This document shows, piece after piece, positions 1 to 5,048 of a DNA stretch of 5,048 nucleotides (within the stretch, counting starts at the first letter, position 1; the number at the start of each line of letters is the position of its first letter). The DNA lies in NCBI GenBank assembly GCA_018882645.1, contig VERM01000137.1, forward strand, positions 1-5,048, read 5' to 3'. The translations under genes were made by a program, and so were the position numbers. The DNA comes from Ferruginibacter sp. (lineage in GTDB: Bacteria > Bacteroidota > Bacteroidia > Chitinophagales > Chitinophagaceae). The notes beneath the pieces are model-generated. The model worked only from the letters and a program-made list of their open reading frames with translations, searched no databases and was not told the DNA's origin.

Positions 1-212
1 TTCTTTACCTGCTCTAGTTTTTCTACAGTTCTGCCAACAAGGATGAGCCTTGCACCCGTTTCTGCCAACATGAGTGATAATGCTTCACCGATGCCATAGC
101 TGGCACCGGTAATCAATATCGTCTTATCTTTAAATTTCTCTTTAAGGCGACTGCGATTCAGTCTGACAGGAGGAAAAATCAACCAATCCAAAAAACTGTA
201 TCTGTGGGACAT
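1..212 (-). CDS. Short-chain dehydrogenase/reductase (SDR), N-terminal part, cut by window edge
   Basis: Only the first 70 codons are visible; the frame runs off the left edge. The start is the ATG at 212-210, because an in-frame TAA lies two codons upstream. The classical SDR cofactor motif TGASYGIG sits at residues 35-42, after the strand TILI. A second strand, RLILVG, ends in Gly60-Arg61. A basic residue there usually favours NADP(H) over NAD(H), so NADPH use is an inference. About 30 residues precede the Rossmann strand, more than in most classical SDRs. They include a hydrophobic-aromatic stretch (YSFLDWLIFPPVRL, residues 5-18) and then a basic stretch, which might touch the membrane. 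Catalytic Tyr and Lys lie outside the window, so the substrate cannot be told. The gene follows pgk by 93 bp on the same strand with no clear terminator between them, so read-through is possible. No Shine-Dalgarno sequence is seen. Confidence 0.9.
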   Translation of the reverse strand, partial: MSHRYSFLDWLIFPPVRLNRSRLKEKFKDKTILITGASYGIGEALSLMLAETGARLILVGRTVEKLEQVK

Positions 213-305
213 GTGAAATTAAAGCATGAATTAAAATTGAAGATAATCAATCTCAATAAAATTGGTGTGATGCCCCTGAAAAATGTTTGGTATGGAGAAT
301 ATCAA

Positions 306-1505
306 TCAGGCCTTTTTAATAGCAGCAATACCAGGCAATTCTTTTCCTTCAAAATATTCAAGCATGGCACCACCACCGGTGGATACATAACTGACTTTAT
401 CTGCAAGGTTAAATTTGTTTACAGCTGCTACGCTGTCGCCGCCACCAACCAAGCTAAAAGCACCTTTGCTTGTGGCTTCAGCAACGGCCAATGCAATGGA
501 CTTGGTTCCATTTTGAAATTTTTCCATTTCAAAAACACCCATAGGGCCATTCCATAAAATCGTTTGGGATTTTAGAATCACCTCACTGAAAACACCCACA
601 GCTTTTTGTCCGATGTCCAATCCCATCCAACCGGAAGGAATGGCATCACTTGGACAATCCTGCGTATTGGCATCTGCAGCAAATTTATCTGCAATGGTGG
701 ATGTCTCCGGAAGATGAATAGCAACATTTTTTTGTTTGGCTTTCTCCAATACTTCCAGGGCAGTTTGCAATCTATCATCTTCACAAAGCGAATTGCCGAT
801 ATTTCCACCCTTTGCTTTTATGAAAGTATAAGCCATTCCGCCACCGATAATAATATCCGTAGCACGTTCGAGAAGATTTTCAATAATCAATATTTTGTCG
901 GAAACTTTAGCCCCGCCAATGATTGCTGTAAAAGGTTTTTCTGCTGAATGCATCACCTTCTCTGCACTGATTACTTCACCTTCCATCAGCAGACCAAACA
1001 TTTTATTATCTGATGCGAAAAAATCAGCAATTACTGCTGTAGAAGCATGTGCTCTATGCGCCGTACCAAATGCATCATTCACATATACATCACCGAGCTT
1101 GCTTAATTTTTCAGCAAAAGTCTTATCCCCTTTTTCTTCTTCTTTATAAAAACGAAGATTTTCCAACAACAATACTTCTCCTGGCTTCAGTGATGAGGCT
1201 TTTTCAATTGCTTCAGCACCAATGCAGTCATTTGCAAATGCAACATTCACACTGCCGAGAAGATTTTTCAGATGAACAACCAGATGCTTCAAAGAATATT
1301 TCTCAACCGGTCCGTCTTTTGGCCTACCCAAATGACTCATCAAAATTACAGCCCCCCCATCACCCAATATCTTGTTAATGGTAGGCAATGTCGCCTTCAT
1401 TCTGGTATCATCAGTGATATTAAACTGATCATCCAGAGGAACGTTGAAGTCAACACGGATGAGAGCTTTGCTATTGGAGAAGTTATATTTGTTGAAAGAA
1501 ATCAT
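306..1505 (-). CDS. pgk: Phosphoglycerate kinase
   Basis: This cytosolic glycolytic enzyme transfers the acyl phosphate of 1,3-bisphosphoglycerate to ADP, giving ATP and 3-phosphoglycerate, and runs in reverse in gluconeogenesis. The 399-residue length is normal for bacterial PGK. Visible family motifs in order are RVDFNVP (17-23), SHLGRP (57-62), LLENLRF (112-118), [13 protein letters not shown] (143-155), GGAKVSDK (197-204), WNGPMGVFE (318-326), GGGDSV (354-359) and STGGG (375-379). These cover the basic patch for the 3-phosphoglycerate side, the nucleotide-binding C-lobe and the glycine-rich phosphate loops, so the enzyme looks intact. GGGDS replaces the commoner GGGDT, a mild substitution. 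The frame is open to a TTG at 1508 directly before the ATG at 1505; the ATG is preferred. The gene lies 127 bp downstream of gap on the same strand, which suggests joint expression, although the spacer holds an inverted repeat array that could shape transcript ends. The stop is TGA. Confidence 0.98.
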   Translation of the reverse strand: MISFNKYNFSNSKALIRVDFNVPLDDQFNITDDTRMKATLPTINKILGDGGAVILMSHLGRPKDGPVEKYSLKHLVVHLKNLLGSVNVAFANDCIGAEAIEKASSLKPGEVLLLENLRFYKEEEKGDKTFAEKLSKLGDVYVNDAFGTAHRAHASTAVIADFFASDNKMFGLLMEGEVISAEKVMHSAEKPFTAIIGGAKVSDKILIIENLLERATDIIIGGGMAYTFIKAKGGNIGNSLCEDDRLQTALEVLEKAKQKNVAIHLPETSTIADKFAADANTQDCPSDAIPSGWMGLDIGQKAVGVFSEVILKSQTILWNGPMGVFEMEKFQNGTKSIALAVAEATSKGAFSLVGGGDSVAAVNKFNLADKVSYVSTGGGAMLEYFEGKELPGIAAIKKA

Positions 1506-1513
1506 CAATCAAA

Positions 1514-1627
1514 GTTTAAAGGTTTAAGGGTTTAATAGTTTAAGGGTTGAAAAGCTCAAAATGTTTATACAAATAAGAATCAGAGAAAACAAAACTGTTA
1601 AACTATTAAACTTTTAAACCCTTTAAC
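1514..1627. repeat. Opposed arrays of a degenerate TTTAAnnG octamer between gap and pgk
   Basis: On the plus strand, 1515-1546 is four tandem octamers: TTTAAAGG, TTTAAGGG, TTTAATAG, TTTAAGGG. A weaker fifth unit, TTGAAAAG, follows at 1547-1554. On the minus strand, reading from 1618 down to 1595, there are three more units: TTTAAAAG, TTTAATAG, TTTAACAG, preceded by a shifted unit (GTTAAAGGG, 1627-1619). The arms 1514-1546 and 1595-1627 therefore form an imperfect inverted repeat around a 48-nt centre. Over the last 24 positions the arms agree at 20. The element fills almost all of the 127-bp gap, starting 9 bp from the pgk ATG and ending 5 bp from the gap stop. Function is unknown: it could be a transcript-processing or attenuating hairpin, or a neutral repeat expansion. 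Confidence 0.78.
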
Positions 1628-1632
1628 ATGCA

Positions 1633-2643
1633 TTATCCTATCAATCCTGCAAAATGCTTCACAGTTCTAACCAGCTGAGATACATAACTCATTTCATTAT
1701 CGTACCAGCTGACTGTTTTTACTAAAAGTTTATCACCATAAGGCATTACTTTAGTTTGCGTAGCATCGAAAAGTGAACCATAGTGGATGCCAATAACATC
1801 ACTGCTAACGATTTCATCTTCAGTATAACCAAAGCTTTCATTGCTGGCCGCTTTCATAGCAGCATTGATAGATTCAGCCGTTGCAGTTTTTTCGATGATG
1901 CTGTACAATTCAGTTACAGAACCTGTGATCACGGGAATTCTTTGTGCGCCGCCGTCGAGTTTACCTTTCAATTCAGGCAATACCAATCCGATTGCTTTTG
2001 CAGCACCGGTGCTGTTGGGTACAATGTTAGCAGCGGCGGCTCTTGCGCGACGAAGATCTCCTTTAGGATGTGGAGCATCCAAAGTATTTTGATCGTTGGT
2101 ATAAGCGTGAATGGTACTCATCATGCCAGTCACGATAGTGAAGTTATCATTCAATGCTTTTGCCATTGGAGCCAGACAGTTGGTGGTGCAACTTGCGCAG
2201 CTGATGATGGTTTCGCTGCCATCGAGTATAGCATGATTTACATTAAATACTACTGTTTTCAAATCACCAGTTGCGGGAGCAGAGATGACTACTCTTTTAG
2301 CGCCGGCAGTAAGGTGAGCAGCAGCTTTATCTTTATCAGTAAAGAAACCGGTACTTTCAATCACTACATCCACATTGTGTGTGCCCCATGGAATTTGAGC
2401 GGGATCTTTTTGAGCGTAGATTTTTACTTCGTGTCCGTTTACTACAATAGAATTATCTGTATGTTTTACATCTTCAGAAAAACGTCCCTGAGCACTGTCA
2501 TATTTCAATAAATGAGCCAAAACTGCCGGACTGGTCAAATCGTTGATGGCTACCACATCAATTCCTTGCATGTTATAAATTTGACGAAAAACCAGACGAC
2601 CGATACGTCCGAATCCATTGATGGCTACTTTTACTGTACTCAT
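1633..2643 (-). CDS. gap: Glyceraldehyde-3-phosphate dehydrogenase, type I
   Basis: This cytosolic enzyme oxidatively phosphorylates glyceraldehyde-3-phosphate to 1,3-bisphosphoglycerate, the substrate of the neighbouring PGK. The 336-residue length is standard. The N-terminal Rossmann fold shows GFGRIGR at residues 10-16, and Asp35 in AINDLTS, at the end of the second strand, is the residue that holds the adenosine ribose in NAD-dependent forms. The catalytic cysteine is Cys152 in SCASCTTNC (148-156). The partner His179 lies in TIHAYTND (177-184). [10 protein letters not shown] (195-204), STGAAKA (211-217) and the phosphate-site Arg235 (RIPV) follow, and SWYDNE (312-317) closes the active site. 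LDAPH (188-192) keeps the proline typical of NAD-specific enzymes, so NAD preference is inferred. The ATG start at 2643 fits the family N-terminus exactly. There is no Shine-Dalgarno sequence; the leader is AT-rich. It is divergent from the tRNA-Glu gene and upstream of pgk. Confidence 0.98.
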   Translation of the reverse strand: MSTVKVAINGFGRIGRLVFRQIYNMQGIDVVAINDLTSPAVLAHLLKYDSAQGRFSEDVKHTDNSIVVNGHEVKIYAQKDPAQIPWGTHNVDVVIESTGFFTDKDKAAAHLTAGAKRVVISAPATGDLKTVVFNVNHAILDGSETIISCASCTTNCLAPMAKALNDNFTIVTGMMSTIHAYTNDQNTLDAPHPKGDLRRARAAAANIVPNSTGAAKAIGLVLPELKGKLDGGAQRIPVITGSVTELYSIIEKTATAESINAAMKAASNESFGYTEDEIVSSDVIGIHYGSLFDATQTKVMPYGDKLLVKTVSWYDNEMSYVSQLVRTVKHFAGLIG

Positions 2644-2650
2644 AACGTTG

Positions 2651-2666
2651 ATTTAAATGTTTAAAC
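2651..2666. repeat. Two abutting 8-bp palindromes in the gap leader
   Basis: ATTTAAAT (2651-2658) and GTTTAAAC (2659-2666) are both perfect palindromes and touch each other, 8 to 23 bp upstream of the gap start codon. Read on the plus strand they also give two further octamers, TTTAAATG and TTTAAACA, in the same TTTAAnnn pattern and 8-bp phase as the array downstream of gap. They may be a regulatory site, relics of the same repeat, or simply AT-rich leader sequence. Confidence 0.5.
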
Positions 2667-2681
2667 AATTTTTTTGTGCCG

Positions 2682-2714
2682 CGAAATTACGATTTTCTGA
2701 CGGATTAAATCAGA
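2682..2714 (-). promoter_or_regulatory. Weak candidate promoter for gap
   Basis: Read on the minus strand, TAATTTCG at 2689-2682 matches the Bacteroidota -7 element TAnnTTTG with one mismatch. TCTG at 2714-2711 matches the -33 TTTG element at three of four bases, with a 21-nt spacer. Initiation would fall near 2676, giving a leader of about 33 nt. Both boxes are imperfect, so this is tentative. No better candidate was seen in the divergent region. Confidence 0.3.
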
Positions 2715-2771
2715 TAAAATGGATGCTTTTAGGCTAAAAAGAGGTTATGTATTGCCCGATTTTTCAAAAAA

Positions 2772-2803
2772 TTTGGAATAAAAGCCGCTTAATCTTATCT
2801 TTG
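2772..2803 (+). promoter_or_regulatory. Bacteroidota-type promoter of the tRNA-Glu gene
   Basis: TTTG at 2772-2775 and TATCTTTG at 2796-2803 match both elements of the Bacteroidota primary-sigma consensus (TTTG, then TAnnTTTG) exactly, with a 20-nt spacer inside the accepted range. Initiation would be expected roughly 5 nt past the -7 box, near 2808, giving a leader of about a dozen bases before the mature tRNA at 2820. The exact match and the position directly ahead of a stable RNA gene make the call good. Confidence 0.75.
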
Positions 2804-2819
2804 CCGACCGAAAACAAAC

Positions 2820-2891
2820 GCCGCGTTGGTCAAGGGGTTAAGACGCCTCCCTTTCACGGAGGAATCACGGGTTCGATTCCCGTACGTGGTA
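2820..2891 (+). tRNA. tRNA-Glu, anticodon UUC
   Basis: The cloverleaf folds completely. The acceptor stem is GCCGCGT (2820-2826) with ACGTGGT (2884-2890), including two G-U pairs, one at the terminal position 1-72. The D stem is GTC/GAC (2829-2831, 2842-2844). The anticodon stem is CCTCC/GGAGG (2846-2850, 2858-2862) around the loop CTTTCAC, with anticodon TTC at 2853-2855. The variable loop is AATC. The T stem is ACGGG/CCCGT (2867-2871, 2879-2883) with loop TTCGATT. The discriminator base is A2891 and the CCA tail is not encoded, so it must be added after transcription. UUC reads both GAA and GAG. It has its own promoter and terminator and is a single-gene unit. Confidence 0.97.
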
Positions 2892-2892
2892 C

Positions 2893-2945
2893 AAAAAGTC
2901 AGAACGAAAATGAGAGCGAGAGCGAACATTGAGTTCTGACTTTTT
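2893..2945 (+). terminator. Intrinsic terminator of the tRNA-Glu transcript
   Basis: AGTCAGAAC (2897-2905) pairs perfectly with GTTCTGACT (2933-2941), and the flanking A run (2893-2897) and T run (2941-2946) extend it to 13 bp. The loop is 27 nt. The T run directly after the stem, just past the tRNA, gives standard rho-independent geometry, though the loop is long. The loop holds the hexamer repeats described separately. Confidence 0.75.
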
Positions 2946-2973
2946 TCTTCATTCTCGTTCTGTTTCTCGCTCT
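2900..2973. repeat. Opposed degenerate AGARCG hexamer repeats around the tRNA terminator
   Basis: On the plus strand, 2901-2924 reads as hexamers AGAACG, AAAATG, AGAGCG, AGAGCG. On the minus strand, 2973 down to 2950 reads AGAGCG, AGAAAC, AGAACG, AGAATG. As a result CAGAACGAAAATG (2900-2912) is complementary to 2950-2962 at 12 of 13 positions, and AGAGCGAGA (2913-2921) is perfectly complementary to 2965-2973. The blocks occur in the order A, B, A', B', so the two pairings cross each other. The left block also forms the left arm of the terminator. Confidence 0.7.
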
Positions 2974-3210
2974 ATTCAGATGAGTTTACGGTTCGCATTT
3001 ACAAATTGCGTAAAATCCTTTATTTTCAGGTCATATTATTTTTTGATAGTGAGGAGCAAAATATCCCATCAAGGTATTTTGACATCTAAAAACTGAAAGA
3101 AAAAAAATGGTTTATTTATTATCAAAATAAGGTACTATTAGTTCTTAAATATGAATTTAATTAAACCAATCCGGTTACTTGGCTGAAAATATTCTGCATT
3201 AGCGCCGGTC
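2974..3210. other. Non-coding spacer, no gene recognised
   Basis: This AT-rich stretch lies between the tRNA terminator region and the REP-like element. Stops are frequent in all frames. The only ATG-started frames are very short (for example 38 codons at 2980-3096) and look like no known protein. No tRNA, riboswitch or clear promoter was seen in it. Together with its flanks it makes a gap of about 400 bp without a protein gene. Confidence 0.6.
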
Positions 3211-3265
3211 TCTTAGCCCACGGTAAAACCTATTCAATTCCCACGGTTAAAACCGTGGGCTAAGA
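3211..3265. repeat. REP-like palindromic element with duplicated arm
   Basis: TCTTAGCCCACGGT (3211-3224) is a perfect 14-bp inverted repeat of 3252-3265. Inside it, a second copy of CCCACGGT (3240-3247) can also pair with ACCGTGGG (3252-3259), giving an 8-bp stem with a TAAA loop. The unit CCCACGGT(T)AAAACC occurs twice in direct orientation, at 3217-3230 and 3240-3254, 23 bp apart. The right arm can thus fold with either left arm. The block is GC-richer than the AT-rich DNA around it and lies 24 bp beyond the stop of the DoxX-type gene, the usual place for REP elements. It may be mobilised by a REP-associated tyrosine transposase elsewhere in the genome (inference), and could also protect or end the 3' end of the upstream mRNA. 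Confidence 0.75.
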
Positions 3266-3275
3266 TTTAAATCTT
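3262..3275. repeat. Perfect 14-bp palindrome abutting the REP-like element
   Basis: AAGATTTAAATCTT is its own reverse complement. It shares AAGA with the end of the REP-like right arm and lies 14 bp from the DoxX-type stop codon. It may be part of the mobile unit or a separate binding site; no function can be assigned. Confidence 0.5.
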
Positions 3276-3289
3276 GGGGAAAATTGACA

Positions 3290-3727
3290 TCACACAATAT
3301 CCTTTTCTTTCTTCAGCATCTTTTTCCAGGAGAGAAATCCATCCCCTTCAACCAAAAACAAAATACAGAGTGACAATACCACAATAGAAAGGATTAATTC
3401 AGATCCCGCAAAGATTCCAGTTCTTGCATTTACGAATACGATGGCTCCAATTACAATAGGAAGCTGAAATACAATAGCCCACCTAGTGAATATACCCATT
3501 ACAATAAACAACCCGCCAAGCAAATGAAGCCAGGGTATAATTGTAAGCAGCCACTCATACTCATTGAATATAGCAGTACCCTGTTCAATTTTTTCAATCA
3601 ATGATTTATCTCTGATAAATTGAATCCCCTTTAAAAAAAGTGCCAAACCCAAAATAACTCTGAAAACAATCATCCATGAAGGATGACCCCTTCTCTCCCT
3701 CTTTTCCATACTTTTCGCAAGGCTCAT
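3290..3727 (-). CDS. Small four-helix membrane protein, DoxX type
   Basis: The 145-residue protein is an integral membrane protein with four predicted helices, at about residues 18-38, 59-80, 83-100 and 108-127, after a short basic N-terminus (EKRERRG) and before a lysine-rich tail. Length, helix spacing, the glycine-rich second helix (HLLGGLFIVMGIFTRW, 68-83) and the polar turn after helix four (EGDGFLSW) resemble DoxX-family proteins. That family is broad; some members act in quinone-linked or redox complexes, but most have no known reaction, so none is claimed. No signal peptide distinct from helix one is seen. The start chosen is the ATG at 3727; the frame is also open to a TTG at 3736, and an ATG at 3709 (139 residues) is equally possible. 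It follows the DUF1003 gene by 108 bp on the same strand and ends just before the REP-like element. Confidence 0.72.
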   Translation of the reverse strand: MSLAKSMEKRERRGHPSWMIVFRVILGLALFLKGIQFIRDKSLIEKIEQGTAIFNEYEWLLTIIPWLHLLGGLFIVMGIFTRWAIVFQLPIVIGAIVFVNARTGIFAGSELILSIVVLSLCILFLVEGDGFLSWKKMLKKEKDIV

Positions 3728-3762
3728 AACAATCAATTGAAACCTTAAGTTAGCATCAGGTA

Positions 3763-3788
3763 ATTTTTATAAAAATGATTGGAATCAT
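3763..3788. promoter_or_regulatory. Overlapping AT-rich palindromes between the DUF1003 and DoxX-type genes
   Basis: ATTTTTATAAAAAT (3763-3776) is a perfect palindrome. It overlaps ATGATT-GG-AATCAT (3775-3788), a 6-bp inverted repeat with a 2-bp spacer. In minus-strand RNA the second one is a short hairpin followed by a U-rich run, 48 nt after the DUF1003 stop, and could be a weak terminator. Equally, it lies about 50 bp upstream of the DoxX-type start, where an operator would be. The stem is too AT-rich for a firm call. Confidence 0.3.
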
Positions 3789-3835
3789 CAATAAAAAGTA
3801 TCAATGCATTTGTGAAGCAATAAAAACAAATGAAG

Positions 3836-4519
3836 CTATTTTTTTTTCATCAAATCTTCCAGATAATCAATCTGTACTTCCTGAATTTCGAGTAATTTTT
3901 TATTTTGGTTGACCAGCAAATGGTCAATTTTTTCACTGAGCAGTTTGATTTCAAGTTCAGCTTTCAAGTTGATTTTGTAATCATGCTCGGCACGGATCCT
4001 GTCTTTCTGTTCTTGCCTATTTTGGCTCATCATAATAATGGGCGCCTGAATGGCTGCAAGACAAGACAATATTAAATTGAGCAGAATGAATGGGTAAGGA
4101 TCGAAAGAAGATACAGTCAAATAAAAAACATTAACAGCCATCCACAACAAAATAAATAGAAAGAAAAAAATGATGAAAGTCCAGCTCCCACCAAAAGTAG
4201 CAATCCTGTCAGCCATTTTTTGACCTGTAGTAAGTTCAGATTCAGTATCATCTTTTATGGTCTCCGTCAGAATTGAATTGGTTCGAATTGCCTCCATTAC
4301 ATCATGGTCTATTGCAGCCAATTCCCCTTTTTCCTGCTCAATAAGTTTTGTCAAATACAGTCTCCTATATCTGTTCAATTCCTCGAGCGAAATAAAATGT
4401 ACTTCATCAAAACCAGAATGCTGACTTTTGATGAGCTGAAAAATACCTGCACGAATTTCTTTACCACTTATCGCTTCGCCTTCTTTGATCTCTTTATTGC
4501 TTATAAAACTTACGGCCAT
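3836..4519 (-). CDS. DUF1003 family membrane protein
   Basis: The 227-residue protein matches the DUF1003 family closely. A soluble, charged N-terminal region (1-98) is followed by the signature GQKMADRIATFGGSW (99-113), a first membrane helix (about 112-133), the conserved DPYPFILLNL (140-149) opening the second helix (to about 164), and MSQNRQEQKDR (164-174). A charged helical tail (175-227), likely a coiled coil, ends in three lysines. The two-helix hairpin with both ends on one side fits an inner-membrane protein with a large cytoplasmic part. No molecular function is established for the family, so none is assigned. The start is the ATG at 4519. The frame stays open to a TTG at 4561, but that extension would run into the terminator of the upstream gene and is low in complexity, so it is rejected. 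A run of nine T bases (3839-3847) encodes the terminal lysines. Confidence 0.93.
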   Translation of the reverse strand: MAVSFISNKEIKEGEAISGKEIRAGIFQLIKSQHSGFDEVHFISLEELNRYRRLYLTKLIEQEKGELAAIDHDVMEAIRTNSILTETIKDDTESELTTGQKMADRIATFGGSWTFIIFFFLFILLWMAVNVFYLTVSSFDPYPFILLNLILSCLAAIQAPIIMMSQNRQEQKDRIRAEHDYKINLKAELEIKLLSEKIDHLLVNQNKKLLEIQEVQIDYLEDLMKKK

Positions 4520-4559
4520 GAAAGTATACTTAAAAAACAAAATTGTATTGTAATATAAC

Positions 4560-4590
4560 AAAAAAAAGCCTCCCGGATGATGAGGGAGGC
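4560..4590 (-). terminator. Strong intrinsic terminator of the TonB-like gene
   Basis: In minus-strand RNA, GCCTCCC (4590-4584) pairs with GGGAGGC (4574-4568) across a 9-nt loop. Eight U residues follow directly (4567-4560). It lies 24 bp after the stop of the TonB-like gene and 41 bp before the DUF1003 start, so it separates the two transcription units. The plus strand lacks a T run after the stem, so it works in one direction only. Confidence 0.92.
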
Positions 4591-4614
4591 ATGGATGTAA
4601 AAAAGATGTTGCAT

Positions 4615-5048
4615 TTACTCATCCGTAACCAGCCATGTTACAGGCTGACGTTTGTAGGCAGAAACGTTCCTTCCATTCTGAACAGCAGGAGTCCATTTAC
4701 CTGACTTTTTGATGGCACGAACAGATTCCTGCTCCATTCCATATCCGTGACTTGTTTCGGCAACCACATCACTGACAGTACCATCTTTAGAAACTATAAA
4801 TCTCACTACTACAGTGTAAGTACCGGGAGGAGCTCCATTGCCACCTGGTATTGAAGCGTCCAGATTGTTTTGAAGGTATTTTCTCCAAACAGACTCTCCA
4901 CCTGGATAGCCGGCATCAATCTCAACTTTTGTAAAAATTTTATCTTCCTCTACTTCAACTTTGGGAGGAAGTTCAACCGCAGCAGAATTATCTTCCACAG
5001 GAGCCTGGACAATCTGATTGGTATTTTCGCTCACAACTGTTTCCGTAC
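4615..5048 (-). CDS. TonB C-terminal domain protein, 5' end outside the window
   Basis: The last 143 codons are visible; the frame is open to the right edge, so the start lies beyond it and the GTG at 5034 is only an internal valine codon. A Pro/Glu/Val-rich linker (ELPPKVEVEEDK) leads into a TonB C-terminal domain with the Bacteroidota hallmarks YPGGESVWRKYLQNNL, the strand VVVRFIVSKDGTVSDV, GYGMEQESVRAIKKSGKW and PAVQNGRNVSAYKRQPV. TonB proteins carry proton-motive energy from ExbB-ExbD in the inner membrane to outer-membrane receptors. Bacteroidota have many copies, some in other roles such as M56 peptidase or sensor fusions. The N-terminal membrane anchor expected in a transducer is not in view, so that role is inferred. 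The domain looks complete to the TAA stop, and a strong terminator follows. Confidence 0.9.
   Translation of the reverse strand, partial: TETVVSENTNQIVQAPVEDNSAAVELPPKVEVEEDKIFTKVEIDAGYPGGESVWRKYLQNNLDASIPGGNGAPPGTYTVVVRFIVSKDGTVSDVVAETSHGYGMEQESVRAIKKSGKWTPAVQNGRNVSAYKRQPVTWLVTDE

Noticed and set aside
213..305. Possible terminator between pgk and the SDR gene
   Set aside because: The best pairing (near 237-256) is short and mismatched and has no T run on the minus strand, so no terminator is called.
204..557. 117-codon plus-strand open frame over the pgk 3' end
   Set aside because: It overlaps the pgk C-terminus and the SDR start on the opposite strand and resembles no protein family.
1783..2511. 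242-codon plus-strand open frame opposite gap
   Set aside because: It is antisense to a complete GAPDH gene, is rich in Ser, Phe, Tyr and Cys and shows no domain. It is a shadow of the codon pattern on the other strand.
2820..2890. Terminal G-U pair of the tRNA acceptor stem as a sign of a degenerate tRNA
   Set aside because: The rest of the cloverleaf is intact and the gene has a consensus promoter and a terminator, so it looks functional.
2747..2932. 61-codon plus-strand open frame
   Set aside because: It runs straight through the tRNA-Glu gene and its terminator, and its start lies upstream of the tRNA promoter. It is chance coding.
2820..2973. tRNA gene as an integration site for a mobile element
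   Set aside because: No repeat of the tRNA 3' end, no integrase and no foreign-looking genes are seen downstream in the window.
2980..3096. 38-codon plus-strand open frame in the tRNA-DoxX spacer
   Set aside because: No ribosome-binding signal, promoter, domain or membrane pattern supports it. It is well within chance for DNA of this size.
4520..4561. N-terminal extension of the DUF1003 protein from a TTG codon
   Set aside because: The added residues come from AT-rich leader DNA next to the upstream terminator, and the family-like N-terminus begins at the ATG at 4519.

Overview
The window looks like a chromosomal piece of a Bacteroidota genome, most likely a Chitinophagaceae-like member (lineage inferred from protein style only). 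Supporting signs are AT-rich intergenic DNA, start codons without Shine-Dalgarno sequences, a tRNA promoter matching the Bacteroidota TTTG / TAnnTTTG consensus, and typical Bacteroidota versions of PGK, GAPDH, a DUF1003 protein and a TonB C-terminal domain. All protein genes lie on the minus strand. The one plus-strand gene is a tRNA-Glu.

Layout from left to right: (1) 1-212, the first 70 codons of a short-chain dehydrogenase/reductase cut by the left edge. (2) 306-1505, pgk. (3) 1509-1632, a 127-bp gap filled by two opposed arrays of a degenerate TTTAAnnG octamer. (4) 1633-2643, gap (GAPDH). (5) 2644-2819, a divergent intergenic region with a clear tRNA promoter and a weaker candidate for gap. 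(6) 2820-2891, tRNA-Glu(UUC), followed by a terminator embedded in opposed hexamer repeats. (7) 2974-3289, non-coding DNA ending in a REP-like palindromic element (3211-3265). (8) 3290-3727, a small four-helix membrane protein of DoxX type. (9) 3836-4519, a DUF1003 membrane protein. (10) 4560-4590, a strong minus-strand terminator. (11) 4615-5048, the C-terminal part of a TonB-like protein whose start lies beyond the right edge.

Gap and pgk encode consecutive steps of lower glycolysis: GAPDH makes 1,3-bisphosphoglycerate and PGK uses it to make ATP. The order gap then pgk, on one strand with a short spacer, fits coordinated expression. The other genes are housekeeping or envelope genes with no obvious shared pathway.

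No new multi-gene system is visible. The most interesting material is in the non-coding DNA: three intergenic regions each carry a different kind of inverted or tandem short repeat (octamer arrays, hexamer arrays around a terminator, and a REP-like palindrome with duplicated arms). Several minus-strand frames stay open to a TTG or GTG upstream of the likely ATG; the starts given here are the ATGs, except for the TonB gene, whose true start is outside the window.
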